Shown here: positions 12,601-23,200 of the stretch, in pieces | How positions within the stretch are numbered: the stretch's first letter is position 1 | Layout of the letters: each line of letters opens with the position of its first letter | Assembly: GCF_964355755.1 (NCBI RefSeq) | Contig: NC_092680.1 | Span: forward strand, 14,673,001 to 14,733,000 | Source of the DNA: Antedon mediterranea | Taxonomy: Eukaryota; Echinodermata; Crinoidea; Comatulida; Antedonidae | Direction of reading: 5' to 3' | DNA: 60,000 bases | The notes under the pieces: model-generated | Told to the model about the DNA's origin: nothing | The model's database searches: none | The model's input: the letters and a program-made list of their open reading frames with translations, nothing else | Position numbers and translations under genes: made by a program

Positions 12601-15600
12601 ATTTTTACACACTTGGCATGCTAAACTTATACCACTTGTACCATTTATAAGTTTAGGAGTGAGGATGATCAAATCGTATTGATCTAAACATTTACAAGGT
12701 TAACAGTTCTTTTCAGAACTACATATTTATCGCAAACTTTATATCTTTGCTTTAGATTTTTGCCATTCAAATCTTCAAACAATATAAACATGATTTTGTT
12801 TCTATGCATGCTCAGTAAACATGGGGTTTTCTGCTTTGTTTTTTTTCTTTGGCTACAACTTTAATGGACTTACTCTTTAAAATTTTGTTTAAAAAGCACC
12901 CCTTAACTTGCTGGAAAACAGGTAAGCAGTAACTAAATCACTTTGTAACATCATTTTTGAAGGGTCTATGTGGTGTACTAAATTACCCATATATTAATAA
13001 AGCATTTTAAAGCATAATAAAATATATAAGTATTTACAGGTAGCTATCTAGACTTGTGTTGTATACTGCATGTACATATACCAATACTAACAAATAGTCA
13101 TTGGAAGCATTTACAAGTTAGTCATTGTTTTATATTAAATAATCTTTAAAATAAACCTTCCTTTTTTATTCTGTAGATGCAACTGAAGTCACTATAGGTG
13201 ATTTAAGACAGTCTATTGCGTCAAGGTCGTTTGATGAGACAAAGTTTAGAGAGCAAATTCTTAAGTAAGTTATTTAAGAATAATATAAGTGTAATATAGG
13301 AATACAGTAACAACTCTTTTTAAACACCTATTAAGAGGACACTTTCCCATGAAACAAACAAGTCACAATTGGCTAGACTCTTTCTTGGGTCCCGAACAGG
13401 TTTCTGCCTACTGTATTATCTGCCTTGCCAAATTTAATAGACTCTATTCATATATTTATAATTGAGTGTGTTTGTAATATGTTGTTTAGATTGGAGGAGG
13501 AAATAAGCCAACATGTACAAAAGAATGATAGATTGGAATATACCATCACTAAGCTTCAGGAAGAGAATACAGAGAAAAAAACACAAACAGGTGAAAAAAC
13601 AGTAGATTTTATTCTTTATCTCTTGGTGTACGTGAATTCTGTAATCCGATTAGTCAATATGTATGAGATATAATTCCGTATTACGCCTATTTACTCAGTC
13701 AAGCGGATCAGAAGGGTAATATATCCCGTATTACCTGTTTGATGTTTCTATGCGCGTGTTGTTATTGTATTGTATTTTTATAGTTAAGCGTATGCGTAGT
13801 TGTGATTTCAACCATCGAATATGAACCCGTGTTCGACGGTCCGTAAAAAAGCTAATCGTAATCGTCAAAAACTCCCTATTGTTGTGATAGCTGTTATATG
13901 TGTACACTAAGAGATAAAATCGTTAGACCCTGCTTGTTCTTACGAAATACGAGAAATATCTACGTTCTGGTTCCATATTCTATTTCAATATACACATCAA
14001 TCATAATGCAGTACACATCAATCATCATGCAGTACACATCAATCATTATGCAGTACACACCAATCATCATGCAGTACACACCAATCATCATGCTGTACAC
14101 ATCAATCAACATGCAGTACACACCAATCATCATGCAGTACACATCAATCATCATCCAGTACACATCAATCATCATGCAGTACACATCAATCATCATGCAG
14201 TACACATCAATCAACGTGCAGTACACATCAATCATCATGCAGTACACATCAATCAACGTGCAGTACACACCAATCATCATGCAGTACACACCAATTATCA
14301 TGCAGTACACACCAATCATCATGCAGTACACATCAATCATCATGCAGTACACATCAATCAACATGCAGTACACATCACCATGCAGTACACACCAATCATT
14401 ATGCAGTACACCAATCAACATACAGTACACACCAATCATGATGCAGTACACACCAATCATCATGCAGTACACACCAATGGTCATGCAGTACACACCAATC
14501 ATCATGCAGTACACATCAATCATCATGCAGTACACATCAATCAACATGCAGTACACACCAATCATCATGCAGTACACACCAATCCTCATGCAGTACACAT
14601 CAATCATCCAGTACACATCAATCATCAACGTGCAGTACACATCAATCATCATGCAGTACACATCAATCAACATGCAGTACACATCAATCAACATGCAGTA
14701 CACATTAATCATCATGCAGTACACATCAATCAACATGCAGTACACATTAATCATGCAGTACACATCAATAATCATGCAGTACACACCAATCATCATGCAG
14801 TACACATCAATCATCATGCAGTACACACCAGTCATCATGCAGTACACATCAATCATCATGCAGTACACATCAATCATCATGCAGTACACATCAATCATCA
14901 TGCAGTACACATCAATCATCATGCAGTACACATCAATCATCATGCAGTACACATCAATCATCATGCAGTACACATCAATCAACATGCAGTACACATTAAT
15001 CATGCAGTACACATCAATCATCATGCAGTACACATCAATCATGCAGTACACATCAATCATCATGCGGTACACGTCAATCATGCAGTACACATCAATTAAC
15101 ATGCAGTACACACCAATCATCATGCAGTACACATCAATCATCATGCAGTACACATCAATCAACGTGCAGTACACATCAATCATCATGCAGTACACATCAA
15201 TCATCATGCAGTACACATCAATCATCTTGCAGTACACATCAATCATCTTGCAGTACACATCAATCAACGTGCAGTACACATCAATCATCATCCAGTACAC
15301 ATCAATCATCTTGCAGTACACATCAATCAACGTGCAGTACACATTAATCATCGTGCAGTACACATCAATCATCATCCAGTACACATCAATCATCATGCAG
15401 TACACATCAATCAACGTGCAGTACACATCAATCATGCAGTACACATCAATCATCATGCAGTACACATCAATCAACGTGCAGTACACATCAATTAACATGC
15501 AGTACACACCAATCATCATGCAGTATGATTGTACTGAATAACAATGGCTGTGTACTGCATAATGATGACCGTGTACTGCATAACATTATATCACTGCCCT

Positions 15601-18361
15601 ATCATATCTATATTATTATTTGTTTCTCTATCATGCGCCCATTGTTTATTAAAAAATACATAAGAAAATATAAAACATGAATCAAAGTACAAAGTAAACA
15701 AAGAAACAAACTTTTTGTCTTCCCAATTTTAAGAATACAGTAAAGCTATTCACTTTATGAGTTTCTTTACTACAAGGGTAGGAGGCGCTCAAGTTTGGGA
15801 TGACCGAGCACAAGTAGTGCTCGCCAGGGTTTAATTTAGACAGAACCCTGGTCACCGACAAGGGCAATTCCCATACTTCGGTTTGGGTTTTATAAACCCA
15901 GGATATAATATAAATACTATGCATATTTTTTAGACTCTCCCAATGACGTGCCATATTCATATATCCATTTCCAGAACATAATTTATCATTGGACGTGTAG
16001 CTGCTAATATATATATGCGAGTTGATATTTAACCTTTCATCGTTCACCAAATGTCATTATTTGTACCATTACACGAATATAAAACATTCATTATTCATAA
16101 TTACCACTAGTTCTATAAAAATGTGAATATTAAAATATTTTGTATTACTAAATTTTCCTTTCTTTTTTGTTTTCTTTTATAGACTTAACAATTTGTTTAA
16201 ATTCTTTTAGGTACAGATGGCTGCACTAGTTGTAAGCTAGTAAGAGCAGAGATGGACACCATACTTCAGGAAAAAGACATGTTTGAGGAAGAAAATGAGG
16301 AATTGAAACAAGAACTTGAACAACTTGAATCGCAGTTGGATATAATGCAGCAAGACGCAGAACGGTATAACACTATTTTTTGTTTCTGTTTTTATGGGAG
16401 TTTTCGATGACCATAATTTCTTTATGAAACCGATGATATAATATCTAAAAATGTACGTAAGTAAGCCCATCCCCTAAAATTCCATGCAATCCAAGTATAA
16501 TCCCATCCTCAATTGAACCAAATAAGCCCCAGTGAATAAAATAATTGAGAAAAAAATAGGCATTCTGTTATTTTATTACACATCTAACAGTGTTTTATTT
16601 CTTTAATGCATTATAGGTCTGTTAAAGACAGTAAACCGAATCACCTCCTAGGTAGATCAACTCCTAAGCATTTCTCATCCACAAATAAGTCTAGCGCCAT
16701 TTTACCTGTTCCACGACAATCATCGTTTAGCCCTCAGTCGTCTCCATATCATTTGTACTCTGACCACAAGACATCATTTGCAGGCGATTCGAACGAAGAG
16801 CTAAGTCCTAGAAGACTACGAGGCTCATCTTCACCTTTGTCTTTACGAGATGAGGTTAAAGGTCGTATCAGCACTGAGAGAAGACAATCGCAGTTGAAGG
16901 AGCTTATTTTGCCATCAAAGGGTATTGAGCCGGGATATACATCTTCAGGAAGGTAAGGCACTCCATACTAAATTAATTGTTTTTGCATGTGCTAAATATT
17001 TAACATTTACTCCTACTAATTGCCCCATCCATATTTGTTTGTTTTCTTCTGTTTCAACAATTAATCTGTATTTTGTTTTAATATGAAACATTACTTAAGA
17101 TCTAAAATCACCCTTTTGAGCCTACATTATTTTTTACAAATATATTTTTAAAATAAAGTTTTGCTCTTGAATGCTTTGCAGAAAATTTAAATGAATAAAA
17201 TATTTCCCAATTTGTGGTTGTAATTGATTGACAGAGCTAAAAATAAAGAGAACTAATTGCATGAATTTGTTTTTATTTCAGACGTATTAGTCTTCTTTTA
17301 TCTAGTTTCCCTCAGTAGCCTTTTGTGTCTATTGTTTTTATATTTAATAATGTGCTACTCTTATTTAGTTTTAGAATGAATAAATAACAATAATTTAATA
17401 GTTTGTTAGCAAATGACTTTTAACTCTAATTTTCATCACTTTTTTCAAATTGAATTGTGTTGCATCAATAACATTTGTTATAGAAATTGTACACATGCAT
17501 ATAGTTGACATAAAATAGATATAATAATTGGTTTTCTTGAGTAGTGTTAACATTTCTGTATATTTATTTTCTCAGTTCATATGGAAGTGTTTAGTGCATG
17601 TTATCATCCGAATCATCGCATTCATCTTATCATCGCTTATGATGCTAACCATCAGATACCAATCACTACATTCATCTCATTATTCTACTTTTAGTTTTCA
17701 TTCTTATCTTTTTCTTTTTCCCATGTTTAGACATGGATCAGAGCATTCTTTGTTAGATCTGATTATCAATAGTAGACAATCATTATTAGAACGGGTATCA
17801 GAGAAAGGCTAAATAGTTTAACTATCTCTAACATTAATCTCTTTTATTAAACATAATGTTTTTAAGGTTGTTGGCATATTTTCATTTCTGTTCATTTCAG
17901 TAAGTAGTTAAATTATGCAGCTGACCAAACATAGGTCTGGCTGCAGCCAGGATTATTACCAAATGGGGGTGGGGGGGGGGGGGAGACTATGGGACTAGGC
18001 CAAAGAAGGTGGGGGGAGACCATGGGACTAGGCCAAAGAAGGTGGGGTGGGGGGGGGGGGTGCTATTGTTGAAGAACTAGGGAGGAAAAGGGAGAAGTTG
18101 TGCCTATACTAACTATGGGCTTAGAACACTCCTTTTTTCTTCATAATTTTGTATTACCAAATTGCCAGTAGAATATTGTTGAAATCATTGTTTACTTAAA
18201 TGTTGCTTAAAACTAAAAGATATAGTTTCACATTAGAAATGCCTCTTTATCTCTTTAATTTCTATAGCTCTCATCTCTTTACTATTGAGAATAAATCGTC
18301 AAAGATACCTGTGAAAATGGATAACACAACTACGAGTTTTTCAAGTAGTTTGAACCAATAG
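3618..18361 (+). CDS. coiled-coil protein gene with alternative 3' ends (5' end not found)
   Basis: Exons placed by splice motifs and phase: 3618-3755, 4627-4788, 5325-5504, 6113-6192, 6572-6719, 7619-7879, 8855-9045 and 9200-9348 (436 codons). These are followed either by 10297-10520 (short form, 510 codons visible) or by 13177-13264, 13490-13590, 16211-16364 and 16617-16952 and one of three last exons. All junctions keep one open frame. The protein is almost entirely charged heptad-like coiled coil (for example DRLRIELDQERD, HQEELDDWKTSCEEL, LQDLNLKLSKQVAKLE), with a CNKCEEYQE motif in the fifth exon and TDGCTSCKLV in 16211-16364. The long form adds a Ser/Pro-rich segment (SSTNKSSAILP, SPQSSPYH, LSPRRLRGSSSP). 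I see no signal peptide, membrane span or catalytic motif. A cytoskeletal, centrosomal or scaffold role is typical of such proteins but is inference. I could not assign a family name. Confidence 0.8.
3953..4475 (+). mobile_element. two copies of a short non-LTR reverse transcriptase fragment
   Basis: Segments 3953-4030 and 4395-4475 are near-identical (ATATTACACCAGTTCCT, CTACCGCCCTGTTGCATTAA). Both translate as ITPVPK...YRPVALT, the well-known start of the palm region of LINE reverse transcriptases. Each is only about 75 bp, so they are fragments duplicated within this intron, not an element. Confidence 0.65.
5570..5700 (-). mobile_element. tRNA-derived SINE fragment
   Basis: The reverse strand reads a tRNA A-box-like TGGCACAATGGTATAGAG, then a body ending in CTACCCAAAATGGGTACC. 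The body and ending match the SINEs at 7219-7470 and 45440-45617, which share the GGCAAGATACTTT...TTGCCTC...ATGGGTAC core. Intronic. Confidence 0.55.
7219..7470 (+). mobile_element. tRNA-derived SINE with conserved core
   Basis: Has a B-box-like GAGTTCGAATCC followed by TAGGCAAGATACTTTTAC, TTTGCCTCTCCACACCCA and AATGGGTACG. The same series occurs in reverse orientation at 45440-45617. I recall this core from SINEs of several marine invertebrates but cannot check it here. It lies in an intron of the coiled-coil gene. Confidence 0.65.
8190..8400 (-). mobile_element. C-terminal fragment of a LINE reverse transcriptase ORF
   Basis: On the minus strand this reads KKRRLTWYGHILRL then a basic stretch (REAQRKTKRKTK) and LWRTQVRRA, the typical C-terminus of RTE/CR1-like non-LTR ORF2 (RLRWYGHVxRM, GKRKRGRP). 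Stops interrupt it and no upstream RT is attached. Confidence 0.6.
9294..9570 (+). repeat. 57-bp tandem repeat spanning exon end and splice donor
   Basis: About five units with the marker CCAGAACACTGGATAC at 9304, 9361, 9418, 9474 and 9531 (spacing 57, 57, 56, 57). Unit 1 is the end of coding exon 9200-9348 and includes its donor AAGG|GTAAGC. Units alternate between two types: ACATCTAAC...CTAAGGGT (1, 3) and ACATTTAAC...CTTAGAGT (2, 4), so the array grew by dimers. Every full unit carries a donor-like GTAAGC or GTGAGC. Confidence 0.85.
10297..10520 (+). CDS. alternative last exon of the coiled-coil gene, short isoform
   Basis: The acceptor TTTTTTATGTAG precedes 10297. The exon starts with two bases that complete the codon opened by the single base left at 9348 (PPESK-E-VYDSD). 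It continues the coiled coil (SDIRKLKTENESLRRQ, RKRAEDRIRKAL) and ends in a Ser/Pro/Lys tail (LSPSKSSPVKSPKK) and a TAA stop at 10518-10520. Exon 13177-13264 starts in the same phase, so the two are mutually exclusive continuations. Consensus AATAAA signals follow within 140 bp. Confidence 0.75.
10652..10657 (+). terminator. polyadenylation signal AATAAA for the short isoform
   Basis: First AATAAA about 130 bp after the 10520 stop, with another at 10804-10809 (AAAATAAATAC). It supports 10297-10520 as a true last exon. Usage is unproven. Confidence 0.5.
12016..12504. mobile_element. MITE with ~47-bp terminal inverted repeats, TA target site
   Basis: The left end GAGAGGTTTCGCAATCTTAC and the reverse complement of the right end GGGAGGTTTCGCAACCTTAC match through AACGAAAACGGATACGTC. 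The element is flanked by TA on both sides (12014-12015, 12505-12506). The 489-bp interior has no transposase ORF, so it is a non-autonomous DNA element. TA duplication suggests a Tc1/mariner-type mobiliser, which is inference. Confidence 0.8.
13177..16952 (+). CDS. long-isoform exons of the coiled-coil gene
   Basis: Exons 13177-13264, 13490-13590, 16211-16364 and 16617-16952. Phases chain exactly: 1 base from 9348 plus AT makes Asp; AA plus A makes Lys at 13264/13490; G plus GT makes Gly at 13590/16211; CG plus G makes Arg at 16364/16617. The residues continue the coiled coil (LEEEISQHVQKNDRLEY, EEENEELKQELEQLESQL) into a Ser/Pro-rich, low-complexity region. The donor at 16953 (AG|GTAAGG) is strong and leaves phase 2. 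Confidence 0.75.
13993..15525. repeat. 21-bp intronic minisatellite, roughly 70+ copies
   Basis: The unit is close to CAGTACACATCAATCATCATG, with 18-bp variants and substitutions (AACATG, AACGTG, CACACC). Because the unit is a multiple of three and lacks stops in most frames, it makes artefactual long open frames on both strands (QYTSIIM and MIDVYCM repeats). It lies between exons 13490-13590 and 16211-16364 and is not expected to be translated. Confidence 0.95.
15549..15583. repeat. inverted copies of the 21-bp unit at the array edge
   Basis: Just beyond the array the units appear in reverse orientation (TGTGTACTGCATAATGATG, CGTGTACTGCATAA, the complement of ATGCAGTACAC). The orientation switch lets the array edge fold into a hairpin. 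Confidence 0.7.
16020..16105. repeat. second copy of the 2665-2745 repeat
   Basis: AACCTTTCATCGTTCACC, ATTATTTGTACCATTACACG and AATATAAAACATTCATTATT match the unit near 2690 in the same orientation. Confidence 0.6.
17282..17318 (+). CDS. candidate alternative last exon 1 of the coiled-coil gene
   Basis: A strong acceptor (TTTGTTTTTATTTCAG) precedes an exon start whose first base completes the phase-2 codon left at 16952. It yields RRISLLLSSFPQ and a TAG stop. At 12 codons the open frame has little weight; support rests on the acceptor and phase. Confidence 0.3.
17731..17812 (+). CDS. candidate alternative last exon 2 of the coiled-coil gene
   Basis: The acceptor CTTTTTCCCATGTTTAG precedes 17731, in phase with 16952. 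It encodes RHGSEHSLLDLIINSRQSLL and a short charged end before TAA. Of the three candidates this has the most protein-like composition. It would give about 689 visible codons. Confidence 0.5.
17965..18061 (+). repeat. G-tract cluster with duplicated 32-bp unit
   Basis: Runs of up to 13 Gs flank two copies of GAGACYATGGGACTAGGCCA followed by AAGAAGGTGGGG. Several runs of four or more Gs lie close enough for a G-quadruplex on the transcribed RNA. It sits between candidate last exons 17731-17812 and 18268-18361. Confidence 0.75.
18268..18361 (+). CDS. candidate alternative last exon 3 of the coiled-coil gene
   Basis: Acceptor TTTAATTTCTATAG, in phase with 16952; 30 codons (SHLFTIENKSSKIPVKM...) to TAG. 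The stop overlaps a donor-like GTAAGA (CAATA|GTAAGA), so the TAG would vanish if that donor were used. AATAAA follows at 18550-18555. Confidence 0.4.
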
Positions 18362-18549
18362 TAAGATATCATGATGTATCGAAGCCTTTGCACAGTGATG
18401 AAAAGGAATTAAGATTTGATTAATTTTTTTCTGTGCATATTTTATTTTTGTTTGTTTTTGAATACTGTAGTGTAATCTGATTGTTGTCTTGAAATGCTAT
18501 GCTTATTTTGCATGTTTTGATTTTTAAAACAATATAATTTAATATTATA

Positions 18550-18555
18550 AATAAA
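18550..18555 (+). terminator. polyadenylation signal AATAAA downstream of the long isoforms
   Basis: ATAAATAAATTG about 190 bp past the 18361 stop, the closest consensus signal. Confidence 0.35.
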
Positions 18556-18867
18556 TTGTCAATACTATTACTACAGTAGCAAGTTCTGTAGTGTTTTTTC
18601 ATAAGAAATCTGGAAACAGATACATTTTCTTTGTGTTAATACTAAACTTGTGTATAATATCAATGATATTAACATTAGCAGTCTTATCTTTTAATGTAGT
18701 TTAATTGTAACAATAGACCAAAATATTTTATAATTGATACATTTTCATGCTGTATTTTTTTATTATTAAATATTTTGTACAAATATGACCTGTTTAATGT
18801 GATTTTGTACATTTATAGGCATTAGAAGAAATTCTAAACCAGGATGGGATATTTATTGACTGAAAAA

Positions 18868-19015
18868 TAAATATCCCATCCCATCCATCCATCCATCCAT
18901 CAGGGTTGATGGGTAAATGATTGATGGGATTATGCTGGATGGGATTGGATGTGATGATTGGATGATAGTGAGATGATGGATGGGAGGATTGATGGATGAA
19001 TAATAGATTGATGAG
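18868..19015. repeat. degenerate ATCC/GGAT simple repeat
   Basis: CCATCC units on the left and GATGGGATT/GGATGATTG units on the right, complementary to each other, so the block is also a loose inverted repeat. No coding sense. Confidence 0.7.
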
Positions 19016-20250
19016 ATTAGATAAATTATTCTTTCCTTAGCATTATTTTGTCCGTCAATTATCTTGACATCAATATCATCTAGCTATGTCAATTTTTTAG
19101 TGTATACTCCTTATGGCCAGAAGTCGATGTGATTATCTTTTCACGGTGTGCAATAAAAATGATGCGGTCTACGCGCAATTTAACAAAATCATGTTTGTAA
19201 TCATATCTTCATCAGCATAAACCAAATTTGGTACTTATAAATATCAGGTCATATTTCATCATATAGCAATTACAATTACATGCGTAGCACATATGCACGC
19301 TTACAACATTTATTTTCGATTAAATTAGAGTATGTTTCGGGCAATTTTATGCTTTTACCCTTTGAAATAGAAAGTTCAAAAACCCTCTGAAAGTCCATTT
19401 TGACCTCTCGGATGCTGAAACATCATCGTATAGCCACTCGAAAACTAAATGAATTTTTTCTTTTTCGTCATAGCTCATCATATTTAATAGAGCGCATCTG
19501 GCTTATTTTCTCACTTTTACCTAGATGTTAATATTTTTTAACTCAATCAATTATCTGTCTAAGATAGAATAAAACAGAATCTTTATTAGAATAAAAGGTG
19601 GGTCCTGAAATTTCATAATGGCTTAATCTTTTTCTGTGTGCAATATTCCAATGTATGATGTGTATGTGTTTGTCAAAATGACAACACTGACCTTCCTAAG
19701 CACTAGAGGCAAAAACAAATGAGGCAAAAGCTGCTGAATAGAGGGTGGGAGAAACAATACATAACACTTGATAAGTGCACAAAATCCATTCAAACCAACA
19801 CATTCTTTGAATGCAAACATTTCATTTATTAAACAAGACATCAAATATCACATTTAGTGTATGACCCAAAAACACATGCCATTAACACTAAAAAATCTTA
19901 ACACCGAACCATTGGATATTACACCGCACATTTCCAAATATACACAGGCTTTGATAAAAAGAATCATTTACGTAAAATTTTCACTAGGATGGAACATTAA
20001 AAAATAAAAAAAGATGGTGAAACATAATTTTAAAAATTGTTATTAATTAGTTCAACATGATAAAGATATAATTAAAATATCGGAAAACTTCACATTTATT
20101 TCTCATACCAACATTTTGAGGCAGAAATGACCATAGGAATGTTATTTGAACACCCATGATAACAATATTTCAATAAAAAAAATGGCTATTTACAGATTAA
20201 TGTTAATGGATTTATAAACTTTCAGTTGTTATCAAGTTGTAAAAATAAGA
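19016..20250. other. tail-to-tail intergenic region and DAZAP1 3' UTR
   Basis: The coiled-coil gene (+) and DAZAP1 (-) converge here. No exon is seen. Minus-strand AATAAA signals lie at 20095-20100 and 19825-19830, giving candidate DAZAP1 3' ends about 150 and 420 bp past its stop. Confidence 0.5.
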
Positions 20251-23200
20251 TTATCGCTTATATGGGTGAAATTGTTGAACAGCTCCTGCTGCTGGTCGTC
20301 CAAATCCACCAGATGGTTGTCCAGGGTTGTATAGTTCCTGACCATCAGGTGCACCACCATAACCTCCACCTTGACCACCTTGTGGTGGCCCTGCTTGGTA
20401 GTTGTTTCCCATCTCTTGCCCATAGTTGCCTGGTGGCGGTGGTCCTCCTCCACCCCCTGAAATAGTAACAAAACCAGCATTAAGTGATCGCATTTTCAAC
20501 CACTTACAGGACCAAAAGCTAAACCTACTAAGATAACATGACACTGCTGTCCTACTCTACTACAGAATTGCATAAGCACTAAAGCGCTATTATTATGATT
20601 ATCGAGTGGATTAGAAACATTTAACATGCAACGGAGAGGTGGCGTAACTGAAATAGTGTTTTGTGGCACATGTTAATTTAATGTAACCATTTTCTGTTGG
20701 GATCTTTTTAATGTAATTAATTTTAATGTAATTAATGGTTAATGTAATTAATGGTTACTATATTTTAGAAGTTTAAATCGTCCAACTATTTGAATATTGG
20801 CTGTGGGAAACTTCTCTATTGGCCGATTTGATACACAGTGGTGTAATAATTCTTTTTTCCAGATATCGATAGTGCTGGGCGGGATCCAAGATTATTTTAA
20901 ATAGTGCCAGAAATATTATTTAATGCAGTGTGGCCAGATCCTGGATTCAATTACACAATGGAACAAACAGACAGAACATAACATAGAAAGAGTGATATAT
21001 GTCAAACAACACCACCTAGTAAAATAAATGTTTATTTGAAGACGATGCTTTTCTTCACTGCAAATAAAACATGAATAAATCATGTAGAACATCATCAACC
21101 ATTGAAATTACCAAACTACTAACTACAACATTCAAACAATATACAAAACACAAACACGCAACAACAACATAAAGTGATTCATAGTTTCATATGCATGCTA
21201 ATAGAATCTGGCATATATAAAGGTCACTGACCTGGTGGCTGATTGAAGTTGCCATGCTGGTTGTAGTTGACACGTTGTGGACCGTAACCCGACGCTTCTT
21301 GAGCATAGTTACCCATGGAGCCTAAAAAATTAGCAGAAAATCTTGCATCAAATAATACACTACACAACTATCAGGCCAAACTAGTCCTACTGAAATTCTA
21401 CCTTACATTGAATTACCACAGTACATGGTATATAATATGTCAGAAATGCTTAAGTGTTCTGCCAGACCACATTCATTCAACATCAATGATTTTGCAATGC
21501 ATGACTGTTAACTAAGCATGAATATGGCAATATAAATACAAGGATCTAAGTTTTAATAGCTTCAGGTATTACTACTAATAACTTGTGTAAAAACCTTGGT
21601 TACCATATCATTATTTTTAATGCTTGCTATTCGTAAAAATAAACCTACTTTGTTTGTCAGTGTCTTTTAGAATAAATTAATAAGAAAATCTAACATTTTA
21701 AAGTACCATGTTTATTGTTCGAGGGAGGTGTCTGTAGTTAATATAATCAAGAAGTGATAAATACAATCAACAATTAATAAATTCTACTAAAAATTGTGTT
21801 GTGTTTTAATGCAATATTGTGTGTATATATATGTGGCGTAGCGATGTTTTATGGGGGAGGGGCGTTTAAATCTTGTAAAACTTGATCAAAGTTTGCCGTT
21901 TCAGTCTAATATGTTTTAAATAGCTTGCAACATGTCTCAATGGTGCTAACCTGTTCAAACCTGCACAATTAATTCCATTCGGCTATTAGGGTTTCACCCG
22001 ATTTCAACCAAATCTATGATGTTTCATCAGTTCTCCCGTTTTACTTGATTTCCGACATTAATTTAATATTAACATATTTGCCGCCAACGGCAAATGTGGG
22101 GGGGAGCAAAGTGATCTGCTTTTAAATATATATTTACAAGTGTGTAGTTTTAAATGTTAGTTTGAGATAACAATAATAAACCCAAATTTATTTTGACCAT
22201 AAATGAGTAAAGCTCATATTTGCCATGAATAAATGAACTGAAAAGGTCAACATATATGTTGTTATTATTGAGAGATGTGAAACAACAATTCAACATACCA
22301 TAAGGTGGGTTTGATGCACTCTGATAGTTGTTGAAATCTTGGCCTCCGGTTGGCGCTGTTGTATCTTTCTGTGGGCCTGGGGAGCCATACGTCTGTGGGT
22401 TACCATACCCTTGTGTGTTCTGATTTCCATACATGTCATTTGCTGGTGGCCCTCCATAATTTCCACCGTAAGAGTTGTATGGCTGCTGAGCTTGTCCTAG
22501 CCAAGTTAAAATATTAGTTAGAACAATTATTATTATAAAAAAAAATAATTAAATTGTAAAAAAGGTACAGCAATCATATAGTCCACTCTCTGGGAAATGT
22601 CAGAAGCATTTAGGAATATCAAAGAAGTTTGAAAGAAAAAAAAAAGGATTCCCAAATATGGTAGTGTTACCCGTAAATATGGTGGTGATATGACATCATC
22701 ATGTCCATATATGGGCACATCACATTTATCTGTCACATAAAGTTTGATAGTGTAGACAGAGCTGTAGAAAGATTGTTTTTGAAGGAGTTTCTAATATTCG
22801 GCAGCAGACCTTCACTAAAAAGGAGCACTGACTCAAAATATAACGCTCCTCAATTTTTCCAGACAAACTTCACAAGACTATAAATATAAAACAAACTTTT
22901 CATAAATTTGAGTGTACAATTTTTACATTCAAAGAATATAAATAAATGTATTGTTAGATTTAAATGATTTGTTAGAAAATATATTATATCTCAACACAAC
23001 TGCAAAACAACAAACTGTAGGTTAATATTTGTAGAAAGAAAGGTTAAAGTTCAAATGAACTGCCTTTAAAAACACAACAAATCCTCTTTTTCAAAAACAA
23101 AGATCCATATAATTTGGATAAAAAATCTGTAGTGTTAAGTAAAAATGCAGACAAGGTCATTCGTATCAAAACTGGAAATCGCACATTGTGAGTGAGAAAC

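Larger units (their letters stand above)
10521..13176 (+). other. 3' UTR of the short isoform, then intron of the long isoform
   Basis: AT-rich sequence without recognisable exons. It holds the TA-flanked MITE at 12016-12504 and a relative (about 12650-12800) of the hairpin element at 35577-35673. Two open frames of about 80 codons (10989-11234, 11585-11824) have no protein-like features. Confidence 0.5.

Noticed and set aside
13898-15541. 547-codon (+) and 519-codon (-) open frames across the 21-bp array
   Set aside because: Both come from a stop-free minisatellite with a period divisible by three; the array is intronic between phased exons and there is no conserved start, domain or codon bias.
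20226-20465. Plus-strand and shifted minus frames over the last DAZAP1 exon
   Set aside because: Shadows of the Gly/Gln/Tyr-rich coding frame, which is confirmed by the FHPYKR end and phase with exon 12.
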